Below, piece after piece: positions 6,543 through 13,214 of a DNA stretch of 14,106 nucleotides (its first letter is position 1; every line of letters starts with the position of its first letter). Origin of the DNA: Metarhizobium sp039808465 (GTDB lineage: Bacteria > Pseudomonadota > Alphaproteobacteria > Rhizobiales > Rhizobiaceae); the NCBI GenBank assembly GCA_039808465.1, contig JBDHTA010000110.1, positions 1 through 14,106 of the forward strand, in the 5' to 3' direction. The notes beneath the pieces are model-generated. The model saw only the letters and a program-made list of their open reading frames with translations. It was not told where the DNA came from and did no database searches. Position numbers and translations under genes: made by a program.

Positions 6543-7225
6543 AACTGGAAGAAAGCTGGAAACTGGCGCTGAGCGGCGAGTTCTCCAGCCCCTACATGCA
6601 GCATTTGCGGGAATTTCTGGTCGAGGAAAAGGCCAAGGGCAAGCATATCTTCCCGCGTGGCAGCGAATATTTCCGCGCCATGGATCTGACGCCGCTGGAC
6701 GAGGTGCGCGTCGTCATTTTAGGGCAGGATCCCTATCACGGCGCGGGGCAGGCGCATGGCCTGTGCTTCAGCGTGCGCCCCGGCGTGCGCATTCCGCCGT
6801 CGCTCGTCAATATCTACAAGGAAATGCAGGAGGATCTCGGCATCCCGCCCGCCCGCCACGGCTTTCTGGAGCATTGGGCAAAGCAGGGCGTGCTGCTGCT
6901 CAACAGCGTGCTGACGGTGGAGGAAGGCCGCGCCGCCGCCCATCAGGGCAAGGGCTGGGAGCGCTTCACCGACGCGGCGATCCGCGCCGTCAACGAGCAG
7001 CCGCATCCGGTCGTCTTCATGCTCTGGGGCTCCTATGCGCAGAAGAAGGCGGCCTTCGTCGACACCAAGCGGCATCTGGTGCTGAAGGCGGCGCATCCTT
7101 CGCCGCTTTCGGCCCATAACGGCTTTTTCGGCTGCCGCCATTTTTCCAAGGCCAACGCCTTTCTGGAATCGCATGGGCGCGAGCCCATCGACTGGCAATT
7201 GCCGCAGGATCCCGCCGATAGCTGA
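6524..7225 (+). CDS. ung: Uracil-DNA glycosylase, family 1
   Basis: Protein of 233 residues, normal for UNG. It removes uracil from DNA to begin base-excision repair. The water-activating motif G-Q-D-P-Y-H-G is at 67-73 (catalytic Asp69; Tyr71 excludes thymine). Phe82 stacks on uracil, Asn127 in L-L-N-S-V-L-T-V reads the base, and H-P-S-P-L-S-A at 191-197 carries the catalytic His191 and the DNA-intercalating loop. All family 1 residues are present. The start is the GTG at 6524, inside the last codons of the co-polymerase gene and in another frame; no other start lies near the N-terminal K-L-E-E-S-W that bacterial UNGs usually show. No good ribosome site is visible, so translation may depend on coupling to the upstream gene. 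There is no functional link to polysaccharide synthesis; the pairing looks positional. Confidence 0.97.
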   Translation: MAQTAVKLEESWKLALSGEFSSPYMQHLREFLVEEKAKGKHIFPRGSEYFRAMDLTPLDEVRVVILGQDPYHGAGQAHGLCFSVRPGVRIPPSLVNIYKEMQEDLGIPPARHGFLEHWAKQGVLLLNSVLTVEEGRAAAHQGKGWERFTDAAIRAVNEQPHPVVFMLWGSYAQKKAAFVDTKRHLVLKAAHPSPLSAHNGFFGCRHFSKANAFLESHGREPIDWQLPQDPADS

Positions 7226-7342
7226 TCGTCAACAGCGATTGAACGGTCCGTCCGGCGGCGGCCACTGGCATTTCGCGGCGTCCTGCCGCATCTGAAGCCC
7301 TGACGGACGCAAGCGGCTTCCGGATCCCGGAAAGGACAGGCC

Positions 7343-7951
7343 ATGGCCATCGACAGCTATATTCACCGCATCGCCCGGGGCGCGCCGGGCAAGCCGATCC
7401 TGTTCGCCTTCCACGGCACGGGCGGCGACGAGAACCAGTTCTTCGATTTCGCCCGCCGCATGGTGCCGGATGCGACCGTGGTGTCGCCGCTCGGCGATGT
7501 CTCCGAAGGGGGTGCGGCGCGCTTCTTCCGCCGCCAGGGGGAAGGCGTCTACGATATGGCCGATCTGGCCCGCGCCACGGACAGGATGGCCGATTTCATC
7601 GCCGCCCATCGCGAGGCGGCCAGGGCCGGGCCGGTGCTGGGGCTGGGTTTTTCCAACGGCGCCAACATCCTCGCCAATCTGGTGATCGAGCGCGGGCTGT
7701 TCGATGTTGCCGCACTTCTGCATCCGCTGATCCCGTTCCAGCCGGAAAATAATCCGGCGATTGCCGGGCGGTCGATCCTGATCACGGCGGGCAGGCAGGA
7801 TCCCATCTGCCCGCCGCTGCTCAGCCGGGCGCTCGGCGATTATTTCGAGGCGCAGGGCGCGAAGCTGTGCTTCGAATGGACCCCCGGCGGCCATGAACTC
7901 TGCCCGAGGGAAATCGAGGCGATGCGGGTGCTGTTTTCCCCCTATCGATAA
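7343..7951 (+). CDS. Alpha/beta hydrolase, phospholipase/carboxylesterase-like
   Basis: Protein of 202 residues with an alpha/beta-hydrolase fold. The oxyanion segment F-H-G-T-G-G-D-E is at 23-30, the nucleophile elbow G-F-S-N-G at 102-106 (Ser104), the acid is probably Asp153 in G-R-Q-D-P, and the base is His184 in G-G-H-E-L. The catalytic triad is therefore complete. Length and motif order fit the small esterases of the phospholipase/carboxylesterase (Abhydrolase_2, MhqD/YpfH-like) group; the substrate is unknown. The start is ATG 7343, six bases after AAGGA (7332-7336). A short inverted repeat (7318-7332) sits just before the ribosome site. No signal peptide is present, so it should be cytosolic. 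It lies 117 bases after ung on the same strand; the gap shows no clear promoter. Confidence 0.88.
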   Translation: MAIDSYIHRIARGAPGKPILFAFHGTGGDENQFFDFARRMVPDATVVSPLGDVSEGGAARFFRRQGEGVYDMADLARATDRMADFIAAHREAARAGPVLGLGFSNGANILANLVIERGLFDVAALLHPLIPFQPENNPAIAGRSILITAGRQDPICPPLLSRALGDYFEAQGAKLCFEWTPGGHELCPREIEAMRVLFSPYR

Positions 7952-8012
7952 GCCATTTTTATTATTTTAAACGGCTTGCCGCAAAACCGTCCCGGCGGTA
8001 GCTTTCGCCCGT

Positions 8013-8036
8013 AAGCCGGAGCTTTTGCTCCGGCTT
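8013..8036 (+). terminator. Perfect 10-bp hairpin, terminator or 5'-leader element
   Basis: Arms 8013-8022 and 8027-8036 pair perfectly around a TTTT loop. The hairpin lies 61 bases after the hydrolase stop and 24 bases before the ATG of the second transporter. No T-run follows the 3' arm, so it is a poor intrinsic terminator by sequence, although its stem is strong. It may instead be a structured leader of the transporter mRNA. An AT-rich patch at 7955-7971 lies upstream and could hold a promoter, but I cannot define -35 and -10 boxes there. Confidence 0.5.
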
Positions 8037-8060
8037 CCTGCGCCGGGGGAGGATGGGGCG

Positions 8061-8954
8061 ATGACGCCGATGGATGCGCGGCAATACCGGCTGGGAGCGT
8101 TGTTCGTGGCGCTGGCGGCGGTGGCGTGGTCGATGTCGGGCCTGTTCCTGCGCGCCATCACCACCGACCTGATGACCATCGTTTTCCTGCGCGGCATTTT
8201 TTCGGGGCTGGCGATCTTCGCCTTCTTTCTCTACCTGGAGCGCGGCCGCGCCTGGACCATCCTGCGTGGGCTTGGCTGGTCGACCGTCTGGGCGGCGGTG
8301 TTTTCGGCGGCGGGCATGATGGCCGGGCTCGGGGCCATGTATTACACCACCATCGCCGAGGCGATGGTGATCTATGCGACGCTGCCCTTCGTGACGGCGG
8401 GCGTCGCCTGGCTCGCCATTCGCGAGGTTCCAAGCCGGGCCACCCTGATTGCCGCGGCCGTTGCCCTCAGCGGCGTGCTGGTGATGCTGGTCGGCGCCGG
8501 AGGTGGCGGCAGCATGCTCGGCAAGGGGCTGGCGGTGGTGATGACGCTGACGGTCGCCGTTCTGGCGGCGCTGATGCGCAAGTACCGCAACCTGCAAATG
8601 CTGCCGGCGATGATGTTTTCGGCCTGGCTCTGCTCGCTCTGCACCGTGTGGTTCGCCTCGCCCTTCTCGGTCTCGGGGGAGGACTGGCGGTTGATCGTGA
8701 CGTTCGCGCTGGCGCAGAATGCGATGGGGCTTGTGCTCTACACCCTCGGCTCGCGCTGGATTCCGGCCTCGGATGCCAGCCTGCTGACGGCGCTGGAAGT
8801 GCCGCTGACGCCGCTCTGGGTGTGGATTTTCATGAACGAGGTGCCGAACGGGCCGACGCTGGCGGGCGGGCTGATCGTACTCGCCGCCCTGTTCGGCCAT
8901 ATCCATGCGGAAATGCGCCGCAACCGCGTCAGCGAACCGGCGGTCATGGCCTGA
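8061..8954 (+). CDS. DMT-superfamily transporter with two EamA domains
   Basis: Protein of 297 residues starting at ATG 8061 after a strong GGGGAGG (8045-8051). An in-frame TTG at 8025 lies inside the upstream hairpin and is unlikely. Ten hydrophobic helices form two EamA repeats (about 11-142 and 150-285). The second repeat ends in a P-L-W-V-W-I-F-M-N-E-V segment, the counterpart of the conserved G-E motif of other EamA proteins. It is an inner-membrane exporter of unknown substrate and of a different subfamily from the protein at 1455-2345. The TGA stop is the first unit of a 13-bp tandem repeat. The gene converges on the MerR-XRE-cupin regulator. Confidence 0.9.
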   Translation: MTPMDARQYRLGALFVALAAVAWSMSGLFLRAITTDLMTIVFLRGIFSGLAIFAFFLYLERGRAWTILRGLGWSTVWAAVFSAAGMMAGLGAMYYTTIAEAMVIYATLPFVTAGVAWLAIREVPSRATLIAAAVALSGVLVMLVGAGGGGSMLGKGLAVVMTLTVAVLAALMRKYRNLQMLPAMMFSAWLCSLCTVWFASPFSVSGEDWRLIVTFALAQNAMGLVLYTLGSRWIPASDASLLTALEVPLTPLWVWIFMNEVPNGPTLAGGLIVLAALFGHIHAEMRRNRVSEPAVMA

Positions 8955-8986
8955 TCACGGGGCCTGATCATGGGGCCTGATCACGC
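8948..8986. repeat. Triple 13-bp tandem repeat carrying a stop in all six frames
   Basis: Three contiguous 13-base units start at 8948, 8961 and 8974, with only single-base differences. Each contains the palindrome TGATCA, at 8952-8957, 8965-8970 and 8978-8983. Because 13 is not a multiple of 3, TGA falls in each forward frame, and because TGATCA is self-complementary it also gives TGA in each reverse frame. The first TGA is the stop codon of the transporter gene. A 12-bp perfect palindrome (8989-9000) follows at once. Confidence 0.85.
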
Positions 8987-8988
8987 CA

Positions 8989-9000
8989 GCGGGCGCCCGC
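8989..9000. repeat. 12-bp perfect GC palindrome between convergent genes
   Basis: GCGGGCGCCCGC reads the same on both strands and ends one base before the stop codon of the minus-strand regulator. It lacks a loop and a T-run, so I do not call it a terminator. With the preceding repeat it fills the 47-bp gap between two convergent genes. Confidence 0.5.
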
Positions 9001-9001
9001 A

Positions 9002-9925
9002 TCAGAAAGTCGGCGGGGTGTTGATCCACAAAAGCACGGTCTCGCCGTCATGGGCGTTGCGCCATGCGTGGTGGCGGTGGCTGGCGAAATAGAGGGAATC
9101 GCCGGGGCCGAGATCGAAGAACTGGTCGCTGTCCAGCACCATTTCCAGCCGCCCGCTCAGCACATGCACGAATTCCTCGCCCTCATGCCGGTAGGCGCCT
9201 TCGCTGGCCGCGCCCGGCGCCAGCACGAAGCGGTGGCAATCCATCATCAGCCGCCCTTCGGCGAGAAGCTGCACCGTCACCCCCGGCGTGGTGGCGGGCC
9301 AGACGCGCCATTCGCCGCCCCGCACCAGTTCGCGGCTGTCCTGGCTGTCCTCGCCGGAAAGGCGCGAGACGGTGGTGCCGTAATAATCGGCGAGATCGTG
9401 CAGCACCTTGAAGGTGACGCCCTGCGAGGTGCGCTCCAGCGTCGACAGCACCGAGGCGGCCACCCCGACATCGGCCGCCACCTCCTCCAGCGTCCTGCCC
9501 ATGCCGTGACGCAGGCTGCGCAGCTTGCGGCCCAGGGCGATTTCGCTTGTCTTCGAGCCGCGGGATCGCTCGGTTTCCTCGCTTTTACGCAGTTCCGGGC
9601 GCAGGACCGTCTCGCGCCGTTGCTGGAAATGCTCCGGTCCCTGCGCCGCCATGTCCGTCTCGAAGGCGGCATCGGGTTTCGGCGGCGCTTCCTCGGCTTC
9701 CAGCGCTGCGCGGATTGCGGCCGGGTTCAGGCCGCGTTCGCTGCGCAGCCAGGCGATGCGCTTCAGCCGCGCCACATCCTCGCCGCTATACTGGCGATGC
9801 CCGGTTTCGGAGCGGGTGGGAACCACAAGGCCCTGGCTTTCCCACAGGCGCAGCGTCGAGGCGGAAACTCCCGCCAGCCGCGCGGCTTCCGCCACCTTGT
9901 ACCGAACCGTTCCGTTGTCCTTCAT
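9002..9925 (-). CDS. Three-domain transcriptional regulator: MerR HTH + XRE HTH + cupin
   Basis: Protein of 307 residues. Residues 8-75 form a MerR-type winged helix (V-S-A-S-T-L-R-L-W-E at 20-29, T-G-H-R-Q-Y at 41-46). A charged linker spans about 78-126. Residues 129-188 are a Cro/CI-type helix-turn-helix (I-A-L-G-R-K-L-R-S-L-R, then T-L-E-E-V-A-A-D-V-G-V and S-V-L-S-T-L-E-R). Residues 228-300 are a small cupin barrel with candidate metal or ligand residues in H-E-G-E-E-F-V-H (247-254) and the late H-R-H-H-A-W (283-288). The expected job is a DNA-binding regulator whose cupin senses a small ligand. The ATG at 9925 is backed by a good promoter at 9959-9986. It is divergent from the phosphonate/sulfate ester hydrolase gene, its most likely target along with itself. 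XRE-cupin proteins are common; an added MerR domain is less usual. Confidence 0.88.
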   Translation of the reverse strand: MKDNGTVRYKVAEAARLAGVSASTLRLWESQGLVVPTRSETGHRQYSGEDVARLKRIAWLRSERGLNPAAIRAALEAEEAPPKPDAAFETDMAAQGPEHFQQRRETVLRPELRKSEETERSRGSKTSEIALGRKLRSLRHGMGRTLEEVAADVGVAASVLSTLERTSQGVTFKVLHDLADYYGTTVSRLSGEDSQDSRELVRGGEWRVWPATTPGVTVQLLAEGRLMMDCHRFVLAPGAASEGAYRHEGEEFVHVLSGRLEMVLDSDQFFDLGPGDSLYFASHRHHAWRNAHDGETVLLWINTPPTF

Positions 9926-9958
9926 GCCGCGCCTTGCATTTCAAGCCTGCCTTCTTCG

Positions 9959-9986
9959 CTTGTAGCGCGATTGGCCCGCACGTCAA
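9959..9986 (-). promoter_or_regulatory. Promoter of the MerR-XRE-cupin regulator gene
   Basis: On the minus strand, TTGACG (9986-9981) and TACAAG (9964-9959) are separated by 16 bases, a good sigma-70-type match for an alphaproteobacterium. Transcription would begin near 9952 and give a leader of about 27 bases. An 8-base ACAGGGGT copy lies seven bases upstream of the -35 (9993-10000). Confidence 0.5.
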
Positions 9987-10045
9987 AAGAAAACAGGGGT
10001 TGCCCCCGCATGGTTTCATGGTTGTGGACGAGCGGTGGACTGTGT

Positions 10046-10075
10046 TTGACAGGGGTGCGCAATCGGTTTTCATCT
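10046..10075 (+). promoter_or_regulatory. Candidate promoter of the sulfatase-family hydrolase gene
   Basis: TTGACA at 10046-10051 is a perfect -35 box. No good -10 follows at normal spacing; TCATCT at 10070-10075 is the nearest candidate at 18 bases. A weak -10 and long spacer are typical of promoters that need an activator such as a MerR protein. The direct repeat GTGGAC (10024-10029 and 10035-10040, one helical turn apart) lies just upstream, and a second ACAGGGGT (10049-10056) overlaps the -35. Confidence 0.35.
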
Positions 10076-10107
10076 GGCAAAAACCTGCCCGCGCTGGAGA
10101 GAGACCC

Positions 10108-11619
10108 ATGAAGCCGAATATCCTGCTGATCACCGCCGACCAGTGGCGGGGCGATTGCCTTTCCGCCCTCGGCCATCCGGCCGTGAAGACGCCGAACGTC
10201 GACGCGCTGGCCGGGGAGGGCGTGCTGTTTGCCCGCCATTATGCGGGAACCGCGCCCTGCTCGCCCGCCCGCGCCAGCCTCTATACCGGCCTTTACCAGA
10301 TGAACCACCGCGTCTGCCGCAACGGTTCGCCGCTCGACGCCCGCTTCGACAATGTGGCGCTGATGGGCCGCCGCGCCGGTTACGATCCGACGCTGTTCGG
10401 CTATACCGACACCGCGCCCGACCCGCGCGGCTTCGCCCCCGGCGATCCGCATCTCACCTCCTATGAGGGCGTGCTGCCGGGCTTCACCACCCGCCAGCTT
10501 CTGCCCGAGCATGAGAAGCAATGGCTCTCCTGGCTGCGCGAGCGCGGGCATGCGGATGCGCTGAGCCGCGACGTGCATGCCCCCAAGGGCGAATGGCCGG
10601 AGGTGAACCGCGCCGAGCCCCGTTACGCGGCCGGGGAAACCCAGACCGCCTTCCTGACCGGCGAGTTCATCCGCTGGCTGGGCGAGCAGGATGCGCCGTG
10701 GTTCGCGCATGTCTCCTTCCTGCGCCCGCACCCGCCCTTCGTGGTGCCCGCGCCCTATAACGATATGTATCCCCCGCCCGGGCCGGAGGCTTTTGCCCGC
10801 GCCGAAAGCGTGGAGGCGGAGAAGGCGGCCCATCCCTATATCGCCTACGATCTCGAGCGGCAGACGAAGGGCTCCTTCATGCATGGCGCGCGGGGCACGG
10901 TTGGCGACTGGTCGGCGGAGGAGATGGCGACGCTGCGCGCCGTCTATTACGGCATGATTTCCGAGGTGGACGCCCAGCTCGGGCGCATCTGGCAGGCGCT
11001 GAAGGATCGCGGGGCGTGGGACAACACCATCATCGTCTTCACCTCCGATCACGCGGAAATGGCGGGCGATCACTGGTCCTTCGGCAAGAGCGGCTTTTTC
11101 GAGGGCTCCTATCATATTCCGCTGGTCATCCGCGATCCCGTGCATCGCGGCGGCGCCGGGCGGCAGGTACGCCGCTTCACCAGCGCCGTCGATGTGTTTC
11201 CGACGCTGGCCGGGCATCTGGCCGAGCGGACGCGGAATCACCTCGACGGCCGGTCGCTCATTCCCTTCCTCGACGGGGCCGAGCCCGGGCGCTGGCGCGA
11301 CGCCGCCTTCTGGGAGTTCGATTTCCGCGATATTCCCGGCGAACGTTCGGAAACCCATTTCGGCCTGCCGCCGAACGCCTGCAACCTTTCGGTGCTGCGC
11401 GACGAGACGTTCAAATACGTGCATTTCGCGGGCATGGCGCCGATGCTGTTCGACCTCAAGGCCGACCCGCAGGAATTGCGCAACGTGGCTGACGATCCCG
11501 CCTATCTTGCCGCGCGGCTCTCCTGCGCGGAGCGGCTGCTGTCGCTGAGGGCGCGTCATCTCGACCAGACGCTCGCCTATACCGAGCTGACGGAGGAGGG
11601 GCCGGTGACACGCGGCTGA
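10108..11619 (+). CDS. Phosphonate monoester hydrolase/sulfatase (alkaline phosphatase superfamily)
   Basis: Protein of 503 residues starting at ATG 10108 after GGAGAGAG. It has the sulfatase fold and motif C-S-P-A-R at 51-55, whose cysteine is converted to formylglycine by a maturase. Metal ligands Asp11, Asp314 and His315 and active-site His208 (R-P-H-P-P) and Lys327 are in place. Overall pattern, including M-N-H-R after the signature, G-Y-T-x-T-x-P-D-P-R near 98-107, G-S-F-x-H-G-A at 255-261 and a C-terminal R-x-x-H-x-D-Q-T-L, resembles the phosphonate monoester hydrolase of Rhizobium leguminosarum, a promiscuous enzyme cleaving phosphonate mono- and phosphodiesters and some sulfate esters. 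The metal motif reads T-S-D-H-A-E where family members often have D-H-G-E. No signal peptide, so cytosolic. It is divergent from the MerR-XRE-cupin gene, its probable regulator. An arylsulfatase or choline-sulfatase-like role cannot be excluded. Confidence 0.85.
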   Translation: MKPNILLITADQWRGDCLSALGHPAVKTPNVDALAGEGVLFARHYAGTAPCSPARASLYTGLYQMNHRVCRNGSPLDARFDNVALMGRRAGYDPTLFGYTDTAPDPRGFAPGDPHLTSYEGVLPGFTTRQLLPEHEKQWLSWLRERGHADALSRDVHAPKGEWPEVNRAEPRYAAGETQTAFLTGEFIRWLGEQDAPWFAHVSFLRPHPPFVVPAPYNDMYPPPGPEAFARAESVEAEKAAHPYIAYDLERQTKGSFMHGARGTVGDWSAEEMATLRAVYYGMISEVDAQLGRIWQALKDRGAWDNTIIVFTSDHAEMAGDHWSFGKSGFFEGSYHIPLVIRDPVHRGGAGRQVRRFTSAVDVFPTLAGHLAERTRNHLDGRSLIPFLDGAEPGRWRDAAFWEFDFRDIPGERSETHFGLPPNACNLSVLRDETFKYVHFAGMAPMLFDLKADPQELRNVADDPAYLAARLSCAERLLSLRARHLDQTLAYTELTEEGPVTRG

Positions 11620-11628
11620 GCGGCCGCG
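11611..11628 (+). terminator. Short GC hairpin at the end of the hydrolase gene
   Basis: CGCGGC (11611-11616) pairs with GCCGCG (11623-11628) around a 6-base loop, overlapping the TGA stop. A second weak dyad, GCTTTT/AAAAGC (11633-11638 with 11644-11649), follows. There is no clean T-run after the GC stem, so this is only a possible terminator. Confidence 0.3.
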
Positions 11629-11649
11629 CCCGGCTTTTCGGCAAAAAGC

Positions 11650-11693
11650 GATTGCCGGGTGGCCGGGCAATCTGTATCGATTGAAATCGCAAT
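11650..11693. promoter_or_regulatory. Dyad-rich leader of the mannitol dehydrogenase gene, possible operator
   Basis: GATTGCC (11650-11656) and GGCAATC (11666-11672) form an inverted repeat. Next come CGATT-GA-AATCG (11678-11689) and ATTG-N6-CAAT (11680-11693). The repeated ATTG/CAAT elements suggest an operator for a sugar-responsive repressor. A weak promoter could use TTGAAA (11681-11686) and TACCCG (11703-11708) with 16 bases between, which the last dyad would overlap. Confidence 0.35.
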
Positions 11694-11729
11694 TCTTCCC
11701 GCTACCCGTGCTTTTGGAGACCGTGTGAC

Positions 11730-13211
11730 ATGACGTGCAAACTTTCCCTCGCAACGCTTTCCGAAGCATCCGCCACCGCCGCCGTTCCGGCCTATGACCG
11801 GGCCTCGCTGTCGGCGGGCATCGTGCATTTCGGCGTCGGCAATTTTCACCGTTCGCATCAAGCGGTCTATCTGGACGACCTGTTCAACACCGGCGCCGAC
11901 CACGACTGGGCGATCATCGGCGCGGGCGTGCTGCCTTCGGATGCGGCGATGCGCGACAAGCTGGCGGCGCAGGATTACCTGACGACGGTGGTGGAGCAGG
12001 ACAATAACAGGAGCGGGGCGCGCGTGACCGCGCCGATGATCGGCATATTGCCGGTCGGCGATTCCGGCGCGATCATCGCGGGCCTTGCCGATCCGAAGAT
12101 CCGCATCGTCTCGATGACGATCACCGAGGGCGGCTATTTCATCGACGCGGCGGGCAAGTTCAATCCGGAGCATCCCGCCATCGCGGCCGATGGCGCCAAT
12201 CCCGGGCAGCCGAAGACGGTGTTCGGCCTGATCGTCGCCGGGCTGAAGGCGCGCCGCGATGCCGGGCTTGCGCCTTTCACGGTGATGTCCTGCGACAACA
12301 TTCCCCATAACGGCAAGGTGACGGCGGCCGCCGTCATCGGCACGGCGCGGCTGTCCGATCCGGATTTCGCCGAGTGGATCGCCGCCAACGTCGCCTTCCC
12401 GAACGGCATGGTCGACCGCATCACGCCCGCCACCAGCGCCCGCGAAATCGATATGCTGCGCAACGATTACGGCATCGAGGACAACTGGCCGGTCTTCTGC
12501 GAGGAGTTCAAGCAATGGGTGCTGGAGGATAATTTCCCGCTCGGCCGCCCGGCGCTGGAAAAGGCGGGCGTGCAGTTCGTGCCCGATGTCAGCCCCTACG
12601 AACATATGAAGATCCGCATCCTCAACGGCGGCCATGCGGCGATTGCCTATCCCGCCTCGCTGATGGATATTCATTTCGTGCATGAGGCGATGGAAAATCC
12701 GCTGATCCGCGCCTTCCTCGCCAAGCTGGAGCGCGAGGAGATCATCCCCGTCATTCCGCCGGTGCCGGATACGAATCTGGACGAATATTTCCAGTTGATC
12801 GAGCGGCGTTTCCTCAATCCGAAGATCGCCGACACCATTCCGCGTCTGGCGCAGGACGGCTCCAACCGTCAGCCGAAATTCATCGTACCCTCCATCCTCG
12901 ACCGGCTGGCGCGGGGCGAGGATATTGTCGGCCTGCCGCTGGTTTCGGCGCTGTGGTGCCGCTACTTCGAAGGCACGTCCGACAGCGGCCAGAAGATCAC
13001 CTTCAACGACGCCAATGCCGACAAGCTGCATGCGGCGGCGGTGAAGGCCAAGGACGACCCGGACGCCTTCCTCGTCTTCGACGAGATTTTCGGCGAGGCG
13101 GCGAAGTCCGAACTGTTCCGCCAGCGCTTCGCCCATGCGCTGAAAACGCTGTGGGAGAAGGGCACGCGGGAAACCTTGCAGCTTTATCTCGACAACAGGC
13201 TGGTGTCCTGA
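11730..13211 (+). CDS. mtlK: Mannitol 2-dehydrogenase family polyol oxidoreductase
   Basis: Protein of 493 residues, the normal length for long-chain mannitol dehydrogenases. The N-terminal NAD-binding domain begins H-F-G-V-G-N-F-H-R-S-H-Q (33-44). The catalytic domain contains S-C-D-N at 187-190 and K-I-R-I-L-N-G-G-H at 294-302. Asn190, Lys294, Asn299 and His302 correspond, one position lower, to Asn191, Lys295, Asn300 and His303 of the Pseudomonas fluorescens enzyme. The expected reaction is D-mannitol + NAD = D-fructose + NADH, often also with arabinitol or sorbitol. Fructuronate and tagaturonate reductases share this fold, so the substrate is not certain. ATG 11730 follows GGAGA (11716-11720). 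It is 3 bases upstream of a HAD phosphatase gene, an arrangement seen in rhizobial polyol loci, but the usual ABC transporter genes are not in this window. Confidence 0.88.
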   Translation: MTCKLSLATLSEASATAAVPAYDRASLSAGIVHFGVGNFHRSHQAVYLDDLFNTGADHDWAIIGAGVLPSDAAMRDKLAAQDYLTTVVEQDNNRSGARVTAPMIGILPVGDSGAIIAGLADPKIRIVSMTITEGGYFIDAAGKFNPEHPAIAADGANPGQPKTVFGLIVAGLKARRDAGLAPFTVMSCDNIPHNGKVTAAAVIGTARLSDPDFAEWIAANVAFPNGMVDRITPATSAREIDMLRNDYGIEDNWPVFCEEFKQWVLEDNFPLGRPALEKAGVQFVPDVSPYEHMKIRILNGGHAAIAYPASLMDIHFVHEAMENPLIRAFLAKLEREEIIPVIPPVPDTNLDEYFQLIERRFLNPKIADTIPRLAQDGSNRQPKFIVPSILDRLARGEDIVGLPLVSALWCRYFEGTSDSGQKITFNDANADKLHAAAVKAKDDPDAFLVFDEIFGEAAKSELFRQRFAHALKTLWEKGTRETLQLYLDNRLVS

Positions 13212-13214
13212 GAC

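Noticed and set aside
7955..7971. AT-rich patch after the hydrolase gene as an intrinsic terminator
   Set aside because: The T-run is not preceded by a stable stem; the only pairing is a 5-bp AAGCC/GGCTT with a long loop around it.
9547..10107. Upstream extension of the hydrolase frame
   Set aside because: It runs antisense to the regulator gene; the family starts at K-P-N-I-L-L-I-T-A-D-Q, coded from 10108.
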